In this document: piece after piece, positions 39,475-48,567 of the stretch
Numbering within the stretch: position 1 is the stretch's first letter
Layout: each line of letters starts with the position of its first letter
NCBI RefSeq assembly: GCF_002940665.1
Contig: NZ_MIGY01000002.1
Coordinates: 1,014,683 to 1,078,682, forward strand
Direction of reading: 5' to 3'
Origin: Xanthomonas arboricola
GTDB lineage: Bacteria; Pseudomonadota; Gammaproteobacteria; Xanthomonadales; Xanthomonadaceae
Length of the DNA: 64,000 nucleotides
Translations under genes and position numbers: made by a program
The notes under the pieces: model-generated
Database searches by the model: none
Seen by the model: only the letters and a program-made list of their open reading frames with translations
Told to the model about the DNA's origin: nothing

Positions 39475-41889
39475 GTGTCTGCACTCTCCCACGCCGATTC
39501 CAGTTCCACGTCCAACGACGATCTCTCCTCGTTGCTGGCGCCCAGCGCCGACGGCACGCGCTATGCGCTCTACAGCCCCACCGCGATGCCGAACGCGGGC
39601 GGGTTCTTGTGGAACCGCCGCATGATGCTGCAGCTGACCTGCCGTGGTTACGCCACCGGGCAGTTCATGCAGCCGGAGCCGGCCAAATACGCGCATGCGC
39701 CGCTGCTGGAAGCGCGCAACTTCATGATGCCCGAACAGCCGTACTACGCGCATCATCCCGGGCGCTTCTTCTATCTCAAGGACGAAGACAGCGGTGCGTT
39801 GTATTCAGTGCCGCACGAGCCGGTGCGTGCAACGCCGGAACAGTTCGAGTTCTCGGCGGGCAAGCACGATGTGCGCTGGCGGGTGCGCCACGACGGCATC
39901 GTGGTGGACCTGTGCGTGGCGTTGCCCACCGACGATGCGGTGGAGCTGTGGGAATGCCGCGTGCATAACCAGTCCGGGCGTACGCGCCGGCTCAGCCTGT
40001 ACCCCTACTTTCCGATCGGCTACATGTCGTGGATGCATCAGGGCGGCGCTTACGAGCCGGCGCTGGGCGGTATCGTCTGCCGTAGCGTGGCGCCGTACCA
40101 GAAGGTGGACGATTATTTCCGTCAGCGCGATTTCAAGGACTGCACCTTCCTGCTGCACGAGCAGCCGCCGGTGGCCTGGGATGCGCAGCAGATGGCCTTC
40201 GAAGGCGAGGGCGGCCTGCATGCGCCCTCGGCCATCCAGGCCGAGCAGCTGGGCAACAGCGATGCGCACTACGAGAACCCGGCCGCCGCGTTGCAGTATC
40301 GGCTGACGCTGGACGCCGATGCGGCACGCGTCTATCGCTTCGCGTTCGGGCCGGCGCGGGACGACGCAGAAATCGCCGCGCTGCGGGCGCGTTATCTGTC
40401 CGAAGCCGGCTTTGCCGCCGCCGCGCGCGATTACGCGCAGTATCTGCAGGGCGGGCAGGGCTGTGCACAGATCGCCACGCCCGATCCGGCCCTGGACAAT
40501 CTGGTCAATCATTGGTTGCCGCGGCAGGTGTTCTATCACGGCGATGTCAATCGCCTGACCACCGATCCGCAGACGCGCAACTATCTGCAGGACCACATGG
40601 GCATGGCCTACCTGCAGCCGGCCACCGCACGCGCGGCGTTGTTGCACGCACTCTCGCAGCAGGAGCCCAGCGGTGCGATGCCGGACGGCATCCTGCTGGT
40701 GGAAGGCGCCGAGCTGAAATACATCAACCAGGTGCCGCATACCGATCACTGCGTGTGGTTGCCGATCTTCCTGAGCGCCTATGTGGCCGAAACCGGCGAT
40801 GCCAGCGTGCTCGATGCGGTGGTCCGCACGCACGATGGACAGGCGCTCAGCGTGGCCGAGCGACTGGATGCGGCGATGCAGTGGCTGCTGGACGCGCGCG
40901 ATGCACGTGGCTTGAGTTTCATCGCGCAGGGCGATTGGTGCGACCCGATGAACATGGTCGGATGGCGCGGCAAGGGTGTGTCCGGCTGGCTTACCGTGGC
41001 CACCGCGTATGCGCTGCGGCTGTGGTCGGGCATCTGTGCAGCGCATGGGCGAAGCGCGCAGGCGGACACGTTTGCGCAGGCCGTACAGGCGATCAACGCC
41101 GATGCCAACCGCGAACTGTGGGACGGCAACTGGTATGCGCGCGGCATCACCGACGATGGCGTGCGTTTCGGTATCGCCGAGGATGTGGAGGGACGCATCT
41201 ATCTCAATCCGCAGAGCTTTGCGCTGCTGGCCGGCACCGCCGATAGCGCGCAGCGCGAAGCCTTGCTGGAGGCGGTGCGCGAGCAGCTGCATACGCCGTA
41301 CGGCCCGGTGATGCTGGCCCCGGCCTACACGCGGATGCGCGATGACGTGGGCCGGTTGACGCAGAAGTGGCCGGGCGCTGCGGAAAACGGCGCGGTCTAC
41401 AACCACGCGGCGGCGTTCTACCTGTACAGCCTGTACCAGATCGGCGAAGCCGACCGCGCTTGGGAGATCCTGCGCGCGCTGCTGCCCGGCCCCACCCGCG
41501 AGGACGTGCTGCAGCGTGGTCACCTGCCGGTGTCGTTGCCCAACTACTACCGCGGTGCCTGGCACCAGTACCCGCGCACGGCCGGGCGTTCCAGCCAGCT
41601 GTTCAACACCGGCACGGTGGCCTGGGTGTATCGCTGCGTGCTGGAAGGTCTGTTCGGCCTGGTCGGCGAAGGCGATGCATTGGCGATCCGCCCGCAGCTG
41701 CCCTCGCACTGGCCGCAGGCGCGGGCGACGCGCCAGTTCCGCGGTGCGCAGTTCGAGGTGACGCTGACGCGTGAACCGGGGCGTCGCGACATCGAGGTAC
41801 TGGTGGACGGCGAAGCCAGCCCGGATCGGCGCGTTCACGACATCGCGGCTGGCCGCACCTATCAGGTGCAGGTGCGCCTGCCTGGCTAG
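39475..41889 (+). CDS. GH94 cellobionic acid phosphorylase
   Basis: Family GH94 enzymes phosphorolyse beta-glucosides. This 804-residue protein shows [16 protein letters not shown] with the catalytic Asp region, [15 protein letters not shown], and [16 protein letters not shown] plus [22 protein letters not shown] for phosphate and sugar binding. The X. campestris homologue (XCC4077) was characterised as cellobionate phosphorylase, giving glucose-1-phosphate and gluconate; the gluconokinase and symporter next door support the same role. The start is uncertain: TTG 39469 overlaps the symporter stop and GTG 39475 is two codons on. Confidence 0.88.
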   Translation: MSALSHADSSSTSNDDLSSLLAPSADGTRYALYSPTAMPNAGGFLWNRRMMLQLTCRGYATGQFMQPEPAKYAHAPLLEARNFMMPEQPYYAHHPGRFFYLKDEDSGALYSVPHEPVRATPEQFEFSAGKHDVRWRVRHDGIVVDLCVALPTDDAVELWECRVHNQSGRTRRLSLYPYFPIGYMSWMHQGGAYEPALGGIVCRSVAPYQKVDDYFRQRDFKDCTFLLHEQPPVAWDAQQMAFEGEGGLHAPSAIQAEQLGNSDAHYENPAAALQYRLTLDADAARVYRFAFGPARDDAEIAALRARYLSEAGFAAAARDYAQYLQGGQGCAQIATPDPALDNLVNHWLPRQVFYHGDVNRLTTDPQTRNYLQDHMGMAYLQPATARAALLHALSQQEPSGAMPDGILLVEGAELKYINQVPHTDHCVWLPIFLSAYVAETGDASVLDAVVRTHDGQALSVAERLDAAMQWLLDARDARGLSFIAQGDWCDPMNMVGWRGKGVSGWLTVATAYALRLWSGICAAHGRSAQADTFAQAVQAINADANRELWDGNWYARGITDDGVRFGIAEDVEGRIYLNPQSFALLAGTADSAQREALLEAVREQLHTPYGPVMLAPAYTRMRDDVGRLTQKWPGAAENGAVYNHAAAFYLYSLYQIGEADRAWEILRALLPGPTREDVLQRGHLPVSLPNYYRGAWHQYPRTAGRSSQLFNTGTVAWVYRCVLEGLFGLVGEGDALAIRPQLPSHWPQARATRQFRGAQFEVTLTREPGRRDIEVLVDGEASPDRRVHDIAAGRTYQVQVRLPG

Positions 41890-41965
41890 GGGAGGGTGAC
41901 AAGCCGTAGCGCCGGTCTGGTGGTGAGCGCCGCGGCAGCATCAGCGCCTCGTCTTGTTGGATGCA

Positions 41966-42378
41966 GTCAAACGCCTGGCCGGCCGAGGGCGCGGTGCCCT
42001 CACCGCTTGCAGGACACGCCGTGAATCCGTCGACGGAGGCCCCTTGGCGGCATCCATGCCGCCAAGGGGCCCGCAATCGGTGAGGACACCGCACCAGGAA
42101 GTTGGTCGGCCGTTTGGTGAAAACTGCTTGTTGCAAGCCTTGCGCTGGTTCGCCGTAAGTTTTGTAGGTTGCCTGCTGAAAATCTGTCGTTTGCCAGGCG
42201 CGACGGATGATTCGCACGCATCACGACTCAAACAACGGTGCGTCACGCTCTGCTTGCAACCACATACCGACCATCTCGCCTGGTCCTTGCCCGCTCACCG
42301 TCGCGTAAGAGCCTACATGGACGTACTTGCGGCGTGTCCTGCGATGGTGGGCGGGCAAGGGCCCTGCAATCAGGCCCC
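41966..42378 (+). repeat. Long interspersed repeat, copy B
   Basis: This is the second copy of the element at 9071-9525, in the same orientation. Its first palindrome (42039-42070, centred on GGCGGCATCCATGCCGCC) is a perfect 32-base inverted repeat. The distal unit (42279-42378) keeps the outer arms but has lost the inner palindrome seen at 9425-9450. No credible gene lies in 41890-42739. Confidence 0.75.
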
Positions 42379-42654
42379 AGATCAGCCGCTCTGTAGCCCA
42401 GCCGCAGCCCAGCCGCCCAGCAGCGAAGGCCCAGATCATCCGCTCTGCATAGACAGCCCGAAGGCGTTTTATCAGCCGCTCCAAGAGCGACACACAAAAC
42501 GGCTGGGCGCACTATCAGGTGGGCACAGCCGTCGTCCGGCGCAGCATCCACCACACGCTCTACGCCACTGACCGCACAGAACCCCAGCGTCCTCGATGCA
42601 CCTTTTCCCACTCGAGCTGCGCCAAGGGTCAAGCCGTGTCCCGCTGTTGCGATT

Positions 42655-42703
42655 CCCTATTCCCGATTCCCCAATCCCCAATCCCCAATCCCCACTGCGT
42701 AAA
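42655..42703. repeat. AATCCCC short tandem array
   Basis: Just upstream of the sensor kinase the sequence runs through repeated ATTCCC and AATCCCC units. Similar tracts, inverted relative to each other, occur at 61746-61782 and 61965-61995. They are low-complexity intergenic repeats. Confidence 0.7.
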
Positions 42704-42739
42704 CTCCCAGGCTCGCGAAGCGCCGCCTAGGAACGCCCC

Positions 42740-45700
42740 TTGGTATCAAGCTGGATCCTGCTGCTGGTTTCCGTCGGCTATGCCGCGCTGCTGTTCGGCG
42801 TGGCGTGGTGGGGCGACCGCCGCCCGCTGTATCCGGAGCGGCCTTGGCTGCGGCCGGCGGTCTACAGCCTGGCGCTGGCGGTGTACTGCTCGTCGTGGAC
42901 CTTCTACGGCGCGGTCGGCTCGGCGGTGCGCAACGGCATCGGCTATCTGCCGATCTACCTGGGCCCGCTGCTGTTGCTGCTGTTCGGCTGGCGCATCATC
43001 GAGCGGCTGGCGCTGATCGCACGTGCCGAAAACACCGTCTCCATCGCCGATTTCATTTCTTCGCGCTATGGCCGCTCGCGGCGGCTGGCGGCGTTGGTGG
43101 CGGTGATCGCGCTGGTCGGCATCGTTCCGTATCTGGCGCTGCAGTACAAGGCAGTGGCAATGAGCCTGGAGGTGCTGACCGGGCATAGCAGCGCCGGGCG
43201 CGGCATCTTTGCCGATCCGGCGTTGTACGTGGCGCTGCTGATGGCCTTGTTTGCGACCTTGTTCGGCACCCGCCAGGTCGATGCCACCGAACATCACCGC
43301 GGCATGATGCTGGCGATCGCGCTGGAGTCGGTGATCAAGTTGGTCGCCATCGTCGCAGTGGGCCTGTTCGCCTGGGTGTGGCTGAGCGATCACCAGATGC
43401 CCATCGCCGACTCGGCGCGCACCTTGTTCGAGCACACCCCGTCGATGGGGTTCATTTCGCAAACCTTGCTGAGCTTTCTGGCGGTTATCTGCCTGCCGCG
43501 CCAGTTCCATGTGGCGGTGGTGGAATGCAGCGACGTGGGCGACATCCGTCGCGCGCGCTGGTGGTTCGGCGCCTATCTGGTGATCATCTCGGCGATGGTC
43601 ATGCCGATCGCATCGGCCGGCATGGCCCTGTTCGGCAAGGGCAGCACGGTGGTCGACGACGCGGTGGTGCTGGCGCTGCCGCTGAGTCAGGGCAATACCG
43701 TGCTGGCATTGGTGGCCTATGTGGGCGGGTTTTCCGCCGCCACCGGCATGGTGATCGTGGCCAGCATCGCGTTGGCCACCATGATCAGCAACGACCTGGT
43801 GATGCCGGTGCTGCTGCGCCGCCGTGGCAGCGCCGATGCGCGCGCGGCAGTGGCGTCGCGGGTGTTGTGGATCCGTCGCGTCGCCATCCTGTTGCTGGCG
43901 TTGATCGCCTACGGCTACCACCGCAGCGTGGCCAACGACACCACCTTGGCGGCCTACGGCCTGATGGCCTTTGCGGCAGTGGCGCAGTTCGCCCCCGGCG
44001 TGATCGGCGGGCTGTACTGGCGCGGGGCCAGCCGCAGGGGCGTGGAGACCGGCATGGTGCTGGGCTTCATGACCTGGATCTACACGCTGCTGCTGCCGGC
44101 TGCCACGCGCGCAGGATGGATGCAGCCGGACTGGCTGGTGGACGGGCCGTTCGGCATCGCCTGGTTGCAGCCGCAGCAGCTGTTCGGCATGCGTGGCTGG
44201 GACCCGCTGGCGCACGGCACGTTCTGGTCGCTGCTGATCAATGTCGGCGCAATGATGCTGGTTTCCGCACGCTGGCGCCCCGGGGTGGACGAACGCCTGC
44301 GCGCCGCCCCATTCCTGGACCCGTACGCACAGCGTCCGGCGGTGGCCGGCGACTGGCCCGGGCATGTGCGCGTTGCCGACCTGCAGGCCCTGGCCGAGCG
44401 CGTGGTGGGCGAGCGGCATGCGCACCGCGCCTTCGTCGACCAGGCGGCGCTGCTGGAGCGCGAGCTGCAACCCAGCGTGGTAGCCGATCGCGCCTGGGTG
44501 CAGTTCACCGAACGCCTGCTGGCCGCCTCGATCGGTGCGGCCTCCGCACGCCTGGTGCTGACCAGCCTGTTGCGCGGCTCGGGCATGGACCTGGGCGAGG
44601 TGGTGGCGGTGCTGGACGAGGCCGGCCAGGAGCTGCGCTTCAATCGCGAAATCCTGTCCACCACGCTGGAAAACATCAGCGCGGCGGTCAGCGTGGTCGA
44701 CCCGGAAATGCGCCTGACCGCCTGGAACCGCCGCTATCAGCAGCTGTTCGGCTATCCGGACGGGATGCTGTATGTCGGCCGCCCGGTGGCGGATCTGATC
44801 CGCTACAACGCCGAGCGCGGCGAGCTGGGCGAGGGCGATATCGAAGATCAGATCGATCGCCGTATCCGTCACATGCGCGCCGGCTCGCCGCATGTGTTCG
44901 AGCGCACCCGCAGCGACGGCAAGGTGATCGAGATGCGCGGCCAGGCGCTGCCCGGCGGCGGTTATGTCACCAGCTACAACGACATCACCGACTACAAGCG
45001 CGCCGAACGCGCGCTGCTGGACGCCAACGAGAACCTGGAACAGCGCGTGGCCGACCGCTCGCGCGAGGCCGAGCTGGCGCAGCAATCCAAGACGCGCTTT
45101 CTGGCTGCGATCAGCCACGACGTGTTGCAGCCGCTCAATGCCGCGCGGCTGTTCGCCTCGGCCCTGCGCGAGAGCCATCAGAACAACGAGGAGCAACGCC
45201 ACCTGGCCGAGCGCGTGGATGCCTCGCTGCGCGCGGCCGAGGAGTTGCTCGATGGCCTGCTCGACGTCTCGCGGCTGGACGCCGGCGGCCTGCGGCCCAC
45301 GGTCGAGGATTTCGATGCCAGCGCGTTGATGCACGAACTGGCCGCGCAGTATGCGCCGGTGGCGTCCAGCCGCGGCCTGCAGCTGCAGGTGCATTGCCGC
45401 CCATTGTGGGTGCGCAGCGACCGCCGGCTGCTGCGCCGGGTGATGCAGAACTTCCTCGCCAATGCGCTGCGCTACACGCGCCAGGGCCGCATCGTGCTGG
45501 GCATGCGCGGCCGCGGCGACCAGGTGGAGCTGCAGGTATGGGATACCGGCCCGGGCATTCCCGAGCACCACATGCGGCAGATCTTCGAAGAATTCCGCCG
45601 CTATCAGCAGCCGTTCGACTGGGGCGAGCAGGGCCTGGGGCTGGGCCTGTCGATCTGCCAGCGCATCTCGCGCCTGCTCGACCACGACCTGAGCGCGCGC

Positions 45701-46189
45701 AGCCAGGTCGGCCGCGGCAGCATGTTTTCGATCCTGCTGCCACGTGTGGCGGCAGTCCCGCTGCCGCCGGCAAGGCCGGTGGCCGTTGCGCGCGCGCTGC
45801 CCAGCGGCGATTCGCTGGCGGGCCTGCGCGTGCTGTGCGTGGACAACGACCGCGAAATCCTCGACGGCATGCGCGCGCTGCTCGGTCGCTGGCAGGTGGA
45901 GGTGATCACCGCCAGCACGGTGGATCAGGCGCTGGAACGCGCGCGCGAACAACCGGACCTGATGCTGGTCGATTACCACCTGCACGACCGGCTCGATGGC
46001 CTGGACACGCTGGATGCGCTGCAGGCCGTCGCCACCGCACCGATTGCCGGCGCCCTGCTCACCGCCGATGGTCGCGACGAACTCAAGCAACTGGCGCGTG
46101 CGCGTGGCTATCGCCTGCTGACCAAACCGGTGAAGCCGGCCTCGCTACGCGCGTTCCTGAGTGCGCATCACGATGCGAAAACGCGCTGA
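42740..46189 (+). CDS. Hybrid sensor kinase with SLC5 transporter domain (CrbS/CbrA-like)
   Basis: The 1149-residue inner-membrane protein has about thirteen helices of the sodium/solute symporter family to residue 520, a PAS domain (about 640-760, LENISAAVSVVDPEMRLTAW), a kinase core (FLAAISHDVLQPLNAARLF with the phospho-acceptor His, QNFLANALRYT, DTGPGIP, GLGLGLSIC) and a C-terminal receiver with the acceptor Asp in LMLVDYHLHD. CrbS/MxtR proteins of this layout govern acetate use through a LuxR-type regulator. Such a regulator lies beside acs at 61070. The start is a TTG at 42740, the only early option in frame. Confidence 0.85.
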   Translation: MVSSWILLLVSVGYAALLFGVAWWGDRRPLYPERPWLRPAVYSLALAVYCSSWTFYGAVGSAVRNGIGYLPIYLGPLLLLLFGWRIIERLALIARAENTVSIADFISSRYGRSRRLAALVAVIALVGIVPYLALQYKAVAMSLEVLTGHSSAGRGIFADPALYVALLMALFATLFGTRQVDATEHHRGMMLAIALESVIKLVAIVAVGLFAWVWLSDHQMPIADSARTLFEHTPSMGFISQTLLSFLAVICLPRQFHVAVVECSDVGDIRRARWWFGAYLVIISAMVMPIASAGMALFGKGSTVVDDAVVLALPLSQGNTVLALVAYVGGFSAATGMVIVASIALATMISNDLVMPVLLRRRGSADARAAVASRVLWIRRVAILLLALIAYGYHRSVANDTTLAAYGLMAFAAVAQFAPGVIGGLYWRGASRRGVETGMVLGFMTWIYTLLLPAATRAGWMQPDWLVDGPFGIAWLQPQQLFGMRGWDPLAHGTFWSLLINVGAMMLVSARWRPGVDERLRAAPFLDPYAQRPAVAGDWPGHVRVADLQALAERVVGERHAHRAFVDQAALLERELQPSVVADRAWVQFTERLLAASIGAASARLVLTSLLRGSGMDLGEVVAVLDEAGQELRFNREILSTTLENISAAVSVVDPEMRLTAWNRRYQQLFGYPDGMLYVGRPVADLIRYNAERGELGEGDIEDQIDRRIRHMRAGSPHVFERTRSDGKVIEMRGQALPGGGYVTSYNDITDYKRAERALLDANENLEQRVADRSREAELAQQSKTRFLAAISHDVLQPLNAARLFASALRESHQNNEEQRHLAERVDASLRAAEELLDGLLDVSRLDAGGLRPTVEDFDASALMHELAAQYAPVASSRGLQLQVHCRPLWVRSDRRLLRRVMQNFLANALRYTRQGRIVLGMRGRGDQVELQVWDTGPGIPEHHMRQIFEEFRRYQQPFDWGEQGLGLGLSICQRISRLLDHDLSARSQVGRGSMFSILLPRVAAVPLPPARPVAVARALPSGDSLAGLRVLCVDNDREILDGMRALLGRWQVEVITASTVDQALERAREQPDLMLVDYHLHDRLDGLDTLDALQAVATAPIAGALLTADGRDELKQLARARGYRLLTKPVKPASLRAFLSAHHDAKTR

Positions 46190-46205
46190 CGGGTGCGACT
46201 GCAGC

Positions 46206-46273
46206 GTAGGAGCGTGCCTGCGCGCGATTGGGCGTTACCGATAACGCTCCGTCGCGCGCAGGCACGCTCCTAC
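46206..46273. repeat. REP-type inverted repeat between convergent genes
   Basis: Arms 46206-46227 (GTAGGAGCGTGCCTGCGCGC...) and 46252-46273 are perfect reverse complements around a 24-base loop. It sits between the kinase stop and the convergent mntP stop and likely ends both transcripts. It is a sequence variant of the 15488 element. Confidence 0.85.
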
Positions 46274-46285
46274 GAGGGGAGGTGC

Positions 46286-46870
46286 TTACGCTGCGCCGCT
46301 CAGGTGTTCGTAGAGGATGACGCTGCCGACGATCACCAGGATCAAGCCGCCGAGGATCTCGGCGCGCTTGCCGATCAGGTTGCCGAGCACGCGGCCCAGC
46401 ATGACGCCTGCAGTGACCATGCTGAAGGTGCACAGCCCGACCACCACCGCCACCACGCCGATATGCACGTCCAGAAACGCCAGGCTCACGCCGACCGCCA
46501 TCGCATCGATGCTGGTGGCAAAACCGGTGGTGGCCAGGGCCAGCAAACCATGCCGTTTCGGCGTCTCGGACGTTGCTTCTTCAGCGTCGTCCGCATCGTG
46601 TCGCAGCCCGGCCACGATCATGTGCGTGCCCAGCGCACCGAGCAGCACGAACGCGATCCAGTGGTCGTAGTCGGACACATAACTGGACGCGGCGCGCCCC
46701 AGCAGCCAGCCGATCACCGGGGTGATCGCCTCGATGCAGCCGAAGATCAAGCCGGCGCGTAGCGCATCGCGCCACTGTGGCTTGCGCATCGCCGCGCCCT
46801 TGCCGATCGCCGCGGCAAACGCATCGGTCGACATCGCGAAACCGATCAAAACAATGGAAAAAGGGGACAT
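46286..46870 (-). CDS. mntP: Manganese efflux pump MntP
   Basis: MntP exports manganese across the inner membrane. The 194-residue protein has six helices and the paired family motifs [17 protein letters not shown] in helix 1 and [19 protein letters not shown] in helix 4, each with a conserved Asp. I start at the ATG at 46870 (MSPFSIV); another Met lies two codons upstream. A yybP-ykoY riboswitch in its leader implies Mn-induced expression. Confidence 0.92.
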   Translation of the reverse strand: MSPFSIVLIGFAMSTDAFAAAIGKGAAMRKPQWRDALRAGLIFGCIEAITPVIGWLLGRAASSYVSDYDHWIAFVLLGALGTHMIVAGLRHDADDAEEATSETPKRHGLLALATTGFATSIDAMAVGVSLAFLDVHIGVVAVVVGLCTFSMVTAGVMLGRVLGNLIGKRAEILGGLILVIVGSVILYEHLSGAA

Positions 46871-46929
46871 CGGCATTCTCGGGTTGGGCACGGTCACAAC
46901 GACATGCGCCCGCGCCAACCGTCGTCGTG

Positions 46930-47048
46930 CACGCATGCCGTTGGTCTCGCCAAACCGGAACTGGTTGCCTGCACCACGGCGCAACGGCCGAGTATGTTGA
47001 TGCAGGCGCTCCCGACGATGCGAAAGCAGGCTACTCCCCAAGGGGCGC
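46930..47048 (-). ncRNA. yybP-ykoY manganese riboswitch upstream of mntP
   Basis: On the minus strand the leader contains GGGGAGTAGCC (47039-47029) and, about 75 bases later, GGCGAGACC flanked by TTT/AA (46951-46943). These are the conserved internal-loop sequences of the yybP-ykoY aptamer, which binds Mn2+ and switches on mntP in E. coli. It ends about 60 bases before the mntP start. The fold itself was not computed. Confidence 0.8.
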
Positions 47049-47055
47049 GCAGTGT

Positions 47056-47637
47056 ACCAACGCATGGCCGCTTCCGGTGCGTCTGCGCTGCACGCGAAGG
47101 TCGGCCTGATCTTTATAGCCATGGCTATTGCGACCAGGGGTGAGGCGGTTTTTTGCCTTGTTTTCAGGCGTGAGAGCCAGGAAGGCATGTCCACGCAACG
47201 GCGCGATGCGGCGCCCGATAGCCTTGGCTATAGCGACGAACGGTCTGCATGCCGGTGAAGCAGGCAGCGGAAAACGCAGGGAAAGCCGCTGATGTGGGGT
47301 GTGCTGCAAGCAGCGCGAGAGGGGAACGTCATGTCTGGATGCGCGTGCATGCGCCAGCGCCTGCTTCGTGCTGTCTTTCAGGACGTCGTGCCGGAGTGCA
47401 GCGATCGGCAACCATGCCGCGATCTCCATGGCGTCTCGATTTGCACGGCTTGCGGGTACTGGCGAAGCGGTTGGGATGGAGTGCGATGGCCAGGCTGCCA
47501 TCGCAGCACTGCGGAAACAGCGCGTAGCGCCCCACGCACGGGGTCGGCCGCGCTGCGGGAGGAACGCAGAAGTCAGCCTTTGGACGCGCGCGACAGCAGA
47601 CACCGGCACCAACGCAGATTCCCGGCGCGTGCCGCGG
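47056..47637. other. Intergenic region without a supported gene
   Basis: Several ORFs cross this stretch on both strands but none looks like protein. A perfect 9-bp hairpin (TGCGATGGC with GCCATCGCA, 47482-47505) lies in its middle. The part next to 47056 should hold the mntP promoter. Confidence 0.5.
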
Positions 47638-48387
47638 CTACATCAACGCGGCGGAGATCTCCGCCGTCGCCGCACACAGGGCCTGCAAGGCCGCGTGCGG
47701 GCCGACCAGCTCCGGGCGACGTGCGATGAACGGCACGGTGAGCGTATAGCTCGCACTGCCGCGTTGCAGGATCGGTGCGGTCAGGTCGACCACGCCCACC
47801 ACCGCTTCGCTGGGCTGCATGGCGTAGCCATCGTTGCGCGCCTGCGCCGCGGCCGCCAGGAACTGCGCACGCTCGAACGGCACCTCGCCGGCGTCGAGCA
47901 TGTCCAGCCAGCGCGCCTGCACCTCCGGCTGCTGGAACGCGAACAGCACCAGCCCGGAGCTGGAATGGGTCAGCGGCCGGCGATGGCCCGGGCGCACCAC
48001 CAGGCCCAGGTCGCTGGGCACGTCCATCTGCGCGATCACCACGATCTGGTCGCCGGACGGCGCCACCAGGTGGCAGGGCTGATAGATCGCATCGGCCAGC
48101 CGCCGCATCACCGGCAATGCCGCTTCGCTGATGCTTTGCACCTGCGGCTGCTGCATGCCGAGCATGAACAGCCGATTGGTCAGCACGTAGTCGCCCTCGC
48201 CGTCGCGGGTGAGATAGCCGCGCTCCTCCAGCACCTGCAGCATGCGGAAGATCTCCCCGCGCGAGCGCCCGATGCCCTGCGAGATCGCGCCCATGCTCAT
48301 CGGCTGCGCCTGGCGGGCAAGCAGCTCGAGAATGTCCAGACCCTTGTCAAGGGCAGGGGCGCGGTACTTGGCGGGTTCGGTGCTCAT
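47638..48387 (-). CDS. IclR-family transcriptional regulator of the L-fucose locus
   Basis: The 249-residue product has an N-terminal winged helix (ALDKGLDILELLARQAQPMSMGAISQGIGRSRGEIFRMLQVL) and a C-terminal IclR effector domain (GLVVRPGHRRPLTHSSSGLVLFAF, GVVDLTAPIL). It is divergent from the fucose permease, with a 31-base palindrome between them that is its probable operator. The inducer is presumably a fucose catabolite, which is inference. The start is the ATG at 48387. Confidence 0.88.
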   Translation of the reverse strand: MSTEPAKYRAPALDKGLDILELLARQAQPMSMGAISQGIGRSRGEIFRMLQVLEERGYLTRDGEGDYVLTNRLFMLGMQQPQVQSISEAALPVMRRLADAIYQPCHLVAPSGDQIVVIAQMDVPSDLGLVVRPGHRRPLTHSSSGLVLFAFQQPEVQARWLDMLDAGEVPFERAQFLAAAAQARNDGYAMQPSEAVVGVVDLTAPILQRGSASYTLTVPFIARRPELVGPHAALQALCAATAEISAALM

Positions 48388-48464
48388 CCGTTTGCGGCTC
48401 CAGGCAAGGCTGCGGCGCGCCAGCGTACAGGCATCGCGGGCAGCGGTGAGATATGGCGCTTGCG

Positions 48465-48495
48465 TGCAAATATAAACAAAGATTTTATATTTGCA
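48465..48495. promoter_or_regulatory. Large palindrome, probable IclR-type operator
   Basis: Perfect 12-base arms (TGCAAATATAAA and TTTATATTTGCA) enclose a 7-base spacer. The AT-rich site stands out from its GC-rich surroundings and lies 78 bases from the iclR start and 73 from the fucP start, well placed to control both divergent promoters. Confidence 0.75.
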
Positions 48496-48567
48496 TGGCG
48501 CTGGCGTGCGCAGTACGCTCGCCGCACAGCAACGCAAGCGCCACAGCCTTGGGAGGGGATCGGTCGC

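Noticed and set aside
42746..46090. Open frame of more than 1100 codons on the minus strand opposite the sensor kinase
   Set aside because: It is the antisense shadow of a high-GC gene. The plus-strand frame has clear kinase motifs, while the minus product is a His/Gln/Arg-rich string with no family likeness.
47031..47612. 193-codon minus-strand ORF between mntP and iclR
   Set aside because: It overlaps the riboswitch, has no recognisable features and has the Arg/Pro/Ala bias of random high-GC frames.
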